DNA from: an uncultured Ruminococcus sp.
GTDB taxonomy: Bacteria; Bacillota; Clostridia; Oscillospirales; Acutalibacteraceae
Assembly (NCBI GenBank): GCA_951800855.1
Contig: CATOLC010000029.1
Span: forward strand, 1-9,684
Direction of reading: 5' to 3'
DNA length: 9,684 nucleotides
Made by a program: the position numbers and the translations under genes. The notes beneath the pieces were generated by a model. It ran no database searches. It was given only the letters and a program-made list of their open reading frames with translations, and was not told the origin of the DNA. Below are positions 7,849 to 9,684 of this stretch, piece after piece (position 1 is the stretch's first letter; each line of letters begins with the position of its first letter).

Positions 7849-8187
7849 TTATCCTGGAGGCCAGCTTAGTTCCCTTCCCCCTAATATATGAAAATGAATA
7901 TGTGGAACAGTTTGTCCGGCTTTAGCTCCACAGTTGTTTACTATTCTGTATTCCGTAGGTATATCCTTCTTTTTGCAAATTAAGCTTATAACTTCAAAAA
8001 TTTCACCTATCAAATGCTTGTTTTTACTATTTATATCATTTGTACAAGAAATATGTTCTTTAGTTATAGCAAGAAAATGAATAGGCGCTACAGGATTTAA
8101 ATCCTTAAAGACCAAAACAGACTCGTTTTCATATAAAATCTCTGCGGGAATATCTTTTGAAACTATTTTGCAAAATATACAATCCAT
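7849..8187 (-). CDS. hinT: HIT family nucleotide-binding hydrolase (HinT type)
   Basis: A 112-residue cytoplasmic purine nucleoside phosphoramidase/AMP-lysine hydrolase of the HinT branch of the histidine-triad superfamily, normally a homodimer. The sequence shows the N-terminal CIFCKIV with a Cys pair (C3, C6) as in zinc-binding members, the family block around DLNPVAPIHFLAI (29-41), the catalytic triad motif HIHFHIL (96-102) with H100 as the expected nucleophile, and the HinT ending G-G-R-x-L-x-W-P-P-G. Length and ends are typical, so the gene is intact. The start is ATG 8187 with GAGGG six bases upstream. It has its own promoter (8241-8269) and lies upstream of the AAA+ gene on the same strand, but the 251-base gap and separate promoter argue against a shared role. 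The cellular substrate in this organism is unknown. Confidence 0.95.
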   Translation of the reverse strand: MDCIFCKIVSKDIPAEILYENESVLVFKDLNPVAPIHFLAITKEHISCTNDINSKNKHLIGEIFEVISLICKKKDIPTEYRIVNNCGAKAGQTVPHIHFHILGGRELSWPPG

Positions 8188-8240
8188 AAAAATCCCTCAT
8201 TAAGCACAAAATTTATTTAAGTGTTATTATAATATATATT

Positions 8241-8269
8241 ATTCTATTTTGAGACGGTTGTTTTGTCAA
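8241..8269 (-). promoter_or_regulatory. Sigma-A promoter of the HIT gene
   Basis: On the minus strand: TTGACA (8269-8264), 17-base spacer, TAGAAT (8246-8241). An alternative TATAAT at 8231-8226 lacks a good -35. The start codon is about 50-55 bases downstream. Confidence 0.7.
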
Positions 8270-8482
8270 ATTATCATCCTAAAGAACGAAATTTCCCCCA
8301 TTTTTAATTCCTAATCCTTAAATAAATTTATTGAATCTTCGAACAATGTTTTTGTGCTGTTCGTTTAATATGGCCTGTTTAATATTTGTGAATATAGTAA
8401 CATTTAGTAAAATTTTAGATTAAAATATCTTATTATAAAGAAAATTCAGTTCAATTCTTTTTTAAATTAAAATATTTATTAT
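8270..8482. other. Non-coding stretch between divergent HIT and DUF1292 promoters
   Basis: AT-rich, no credible gene on either strand. It contains a 12-base palindrome AATAAATTTATT (8321-8332), an inverted repeat CGAACA/TGTTCG (8340-8345 and 8358-8363, 12-base gap) and a short direct repeat GTTTAATAT near 8363 and 8380. None can be tied to a known function. Confidence 0.4.
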
Positions 8483-8510
8483 TTGACTTAATAAAAATAA
8501 TATGTATAAT
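8483..8510 (+). promoter_or_regulatory. Sigma-A promoter of the DUF1292 gene
   Basis: TTGACT (8483-8488), 16-base spacer, TATAAT (8505-8510). The expected transcript start is near 8517, which is where the AGGAG ribosome site begins, so the 5' leader would be only about 15 bases. Confidence 0.75.
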
Positions 8511-8531
8511 TATTTTAGGAGATGAATTTTA

Positions 8532-8828
8532 TTGAATAATGAATTTTTAGATAACATGGTAACTCTTATCGATGAAGAAGGAAAAGAGACGGATTTTGAG
8601 GTAATGGATTCCGTGGAATATAAAAACAGATTATTTTATGCCCTTTTTCCGCATTCTGAATACCAGAACGCTGAGGAACCATCGGATGACAAATATATGT
8701 TGTATTATATATTTGAAGCAAAACCCTCTGATTCCGGGGAGGAAAGTTATTTCGAAGAAGTTCAGGATGACAGTGTTCGTGATGAATTATCTGTAATTTT
8801 TGAGAAGCACTTTAGCGAAAAACTTTAA
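8532..8828 (+). CDS. DUF1292 family protein
   Basis: 98-residue acidic cytoplasmic protein of the DUF1292 (YrzB-like) family, common in Firmicutes and of unknown biochemical role. Family features are the N-terminal block of the type ITLxDExGKExxFEVxDxxEYxxxxYxALxP (residues about 10-40), an acidic low-complexity middle, and a C-terminal EVQDDSVRDELSVIFEKHF-type helix. No catalytic motif, signal peptide or membrane segment is present. The start is TTG 8532 with AGGAG (8517-8521) ten bases upstream; the next in-frame ATG (8556) would cut into the conserved block and has no ribosome site. The ATG at 8522 lies in another frame and stops after five codons. In many Firmicutes, family members sit near ruvX/yrrK-type genes; here it stands alone ahead of 6S RNA. 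Confidence 0.85.
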   Translation: MNNEFLDNMVTLIDEEGKETDFEVMDSVEYKNRLFYALFPHSEYQNAEEPSDDKYMLYYIFEAKPSDSGEESYFEEVQDDSVRDELSVIFEKHFSEKL

Positions 8829-8843
8829 AATGCTTTCAATTCT

Positions 8844-8873
8844 AAACACTTACCTAAAAGCTTAAAGTGTTTT
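8844..8873 (+). terminator. Terminator-like hairpin after the DUF1292 gene
   Basis: AAACACTT (8844-8851) pairs with AAGTGTTT (8865-8872), an 8-bp stem with a 13-base loop, 15 bases after the stop codon. The stem is AT-rich and the T-run is short and partly inside the stem, so it may be inefficient. It also separates the mRNA from the 6S RNA gene that begins about 20 bases on. Confidence 0.5.
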
Positions 8874-8892
8874 CATAACATCGTAAGAGAAT

Positions 8893-9084
8893 ATTTCCTG
8901 CGTTATTCGCGGACTGTACTCATATAACCCTACATTTTTTTATTGGGAGTTTGGTTCTCGTATTGGATTGCAGACCTCCTGGATTAATATCTAGAAGCAG
9001 GGAGCACGAAAATGCGAGCAAAACACCCACCTGCTTATATTGGCAGGTTATTTCGAGTACAATACGGTAACGCGGGGATTTTTT
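8893..9084 (+). ncRNA. ssrS: 6S RNA, regulator of the sigma-A RNA polymerase holoenzyme
   Basis: Small RNA that mimics an open promoter, binds housekeeping RNA polymerase and is copied into product RNAs on outgrowth. Recognised by sequence resemblance to clostridial 6S RNAs and by pairing traced here. Closing stem CCTGCGTTA (8897-8905) pairs with TAACGCGGG (9068-9076), then TGTACTC (8915-8921) with GAGTACA (9055-9061). A central bubble follows, with the characteristic hairpin CCTGC/GCAGG (9030-9034, 9043-9047) on its 3' side. Beyond the bubble, TGGGAGTTT (8944-8952) pairs with AAACACCCA (9021-9029, one A-A mismatch), CTCG (8957-8960) with CGAG (9015-9018), and an apical stem forms around 8976-8981 and 8998-9004. 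The T-run at 9079-9084 right after the closing stem probably ends it. Exact ends are uncertain by several bases, and no convincing own promoter was found. Confidence 0.88.
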
Positions 9085-9121
9085 ATTCTCATTTTTAAAA
9101 TGTCATCTCTAAATTTAAATG

Positions 9122-9238
9122 TATAATATTTATGTGTTTTATACCTTCTGGCATTTAATTATATTAAATATCTGGAAGGGCAAAAATAGATAGAAAACCT
9201 CTGCTTGTTTTTTTATATTTTAAGCAGAGGTTTTTATT
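9122..9238 (+). ncRNA. Possible small RNA between 6S RNA and the LRR gene
   Basis: A TATAAT box (9122-9127, no good -35) precedes a hairpin at 9144-9179: CCTTCTGG with CTGGAAGG, including two G-U pairs, and an inner ATTTAA/TTAAAT stem with a 5-base loop. A strong terminator follows at 9194-9235. Together they could make a structured transcript of about 100 nt with no meaningful reading frame (the only ATG opens an 8-codon frame without a ribosome site). The terminator alone is equally explained by the convergent LRR gene. Confidence 0.25.
9194..9235. terminator. Strong, probably bidirectional intrinsic terminator
   Basis: AAAACCTCTGCTT (9194-9206) pairs perfectly with AAGCAGAGGTTTT (9222-9234), a 13-bp stem with a 15-base loop, followed by a T-run on the plus strand (9231-9235) and ending in TTTT on the minus strand. 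It lies 77 bases past the stop of the minus-strand LRR gene and about 110 bases past 6S RNA, so it can end transcription from both sides. Confidence 0.85.
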
Positions 9239-9311
9239 AAGTTAATTAATTTGTTTACTTCCTTTTACTTTGGAACAAAAATAAGGCAATAACTTTTAAA
9301 GAAATAAATGC

Positions 9312-9683
9312 TTATTCGGATAAAAAAGATATTTTACATTGGGGATCAACATGATTACGAAGTCCTGCTAATGCTGCCCCGTCTCCCTGGACTGTAATGG
9401 ATTTAAGATTAGAACAGTATTCAAAAGCACTGCACCCAATTGACGTTACGCTTTTAGGGATATTAATGGAGGTAAGGCCGCATCCTCTAAAAGCATGATC
9501 CCCAATTGATGTGAGGTTTGAGTTTTCAGGGATAGTAACGGAGGTAAGGCCACTGCCACAGAAAGCATACTCCCCAATTGACGTTACGCTCGTAGGCATG
9601 GACACGGAGGTAAGATGCCAGCATTCTTCAAAAGCACGGTCCCCAATTGATGTTACGCTCGTAGGGATGGACACGGAGTCAAG
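9312..9683 (-). CDS. BspA-like leucine-rich-repeat (LRR_5) protein, C-terminal part
   Basis: At least 123 residues; the frame stays open to the right window edge and continues the repeat pattern (L-D-S-V before the GTG at 9674), so that GTG is an internal codon and the N-terminus is missing. The sequence is four LRR_5 units of 22-24 residues of the type LTSVxIPxSVTSIGxxAFxxC, followed by a non-repeat end of about 30 residues containing the degenerate LKSITVQ strand. This family (Treponema pallidum/BspA type) makes extended solenoids, usually secreted or surface-exposed in gut and oral bacteria and in protists, with roles in adhesion for a few members. No C-terminal LPxTG, choline-binding or dockerin anchor is present, so attachment, if any, is decided by the missing N-terminal part. 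The strong terminator at 9194-9235 lies downstream. Molecular target unknown. Confidence 0.88.
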   Translation of the reverse strand, partial: LDSVSIPTSVTSIGDRAFEECWHLTSVSMPTSVTSIGEYAFCGSGLTSVTIPENSNLTSIGDHAFRGCGLTSINIPKSVTSIGCSAFEYCSNLKSITVQGDGAALAGLRNHVDPQCKISFLSE

Positions 9684-9684
9684 G
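9434..9684 (-). repeat. Tandem LRR-encoding DNA repeats, 66-72 base period
   Basis: The plus-strand core CCCCAATTGA recurs at about 9434 (first base changed), 9500, 9572 and 9641, giving in-frame periods of 66, 72 and 69 bases (22, 24 and 23 codons). The two copies nearest the right edge (from 9572 and from 9641) differ at only about three positions over roughly 42 bases, including synonymous sites, so they are recent copies or have been homogenised. Confidence 0.85.

Noticed and set aside
8340..8363. CGAACA/TGTTCG inverted repeat as a LexA (SOS) box
   Set aside because: The Gram-positive LexA box needs CGAAC and GTTCG halves four bases apart; here the gap is 12 bases and the nearer half-site does not match.
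1..9684. CRISPR array, insertion sequence, phage or toxin-antitoxin module
   Set aside because: No spaced identical repeats, transposase motifs, phage genes or paired small toxin/antitoxin frames were found; the only tandem repeats are LRR coding units.

Overview
The window looks like a chromosomal segment of a low-GC Gram-positive bacterium, most likely a clostridial (Firmicutes) lineage. The grounds are AT-rich coding sequence, strong Shine-Dalgarno sites (AGGAG/GAGGG type), several near-consensus sigma-A promoters, TTG start use, a Firmicutes-style 6S RNA, a DUF1292 protein, and a BspA-like leucine-rich-repeat protein of the kind common in gut-associated clostridia. Genus cannot be fixed from sequence alone; an Oscillospiraceae-type gut organism or symbiont is a guess.

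Left part (1-6247, all + strand). The window opens inside an ftsK/spoIIIE DNA-translocase gene that has lost its membrane-domain end to the window edge. After a 198-base gap carrying a good sigma-A promoter comes a tight four-gene unit: two different TrkA-type RCK potassium-channel gating subunits, then murE and murF. Gaps inside the unit are only 19-41 bases and show no terminator, so the four are probably one transcript. MurE and MurF carry out consecutive steps, adding the third residue and then D-Ala-D-Ala to the UDP-MurNAc peptide. No channel subunit (TrkH/KtrB) and no other dcw gene (mraY, murD, murG) is present.

Middle part (6281-8187, - strand). A convergent gene encodes a Clp/HSP100-like AAA+ ATPase with an unusual N-terminus: a signal-peptide-like segment, then a second apolar stretch, then a strongly basic region. 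It has its own perfect-consensus promoter (TTGACA-17-TATAAT), which fixes its start codon. Upstream of it on the same strand is a HinT-type HIT nucleotide hydrolase gene, also with its own promoter.

Right part (8483-9684). Divergently on + lie a short DUF1292 gene with a TTG start, an AT-rich terminator, and a complete 6S RNA whose closing stem, central bubble and bubble hairpin can be traced by base pairing. Next come a second hairpin and a strong 13-bp terminator that may mark a small unannotated RNA, or may simply end the convergent gene. The window closes in the C-terminal end of a BspA-like LRR_5 protein on -, whose repeat units are nearly identical at DNA level; the gene runs off the right edge.

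Most of the window is housekeeping. The least conventional items are the membrane-associated AAA+ ATPase, the joining of K+-gating genes to cell-wall genes in one operon, the possible small RNA after 6S RNA, and the repeat-homogenised LRR gene.
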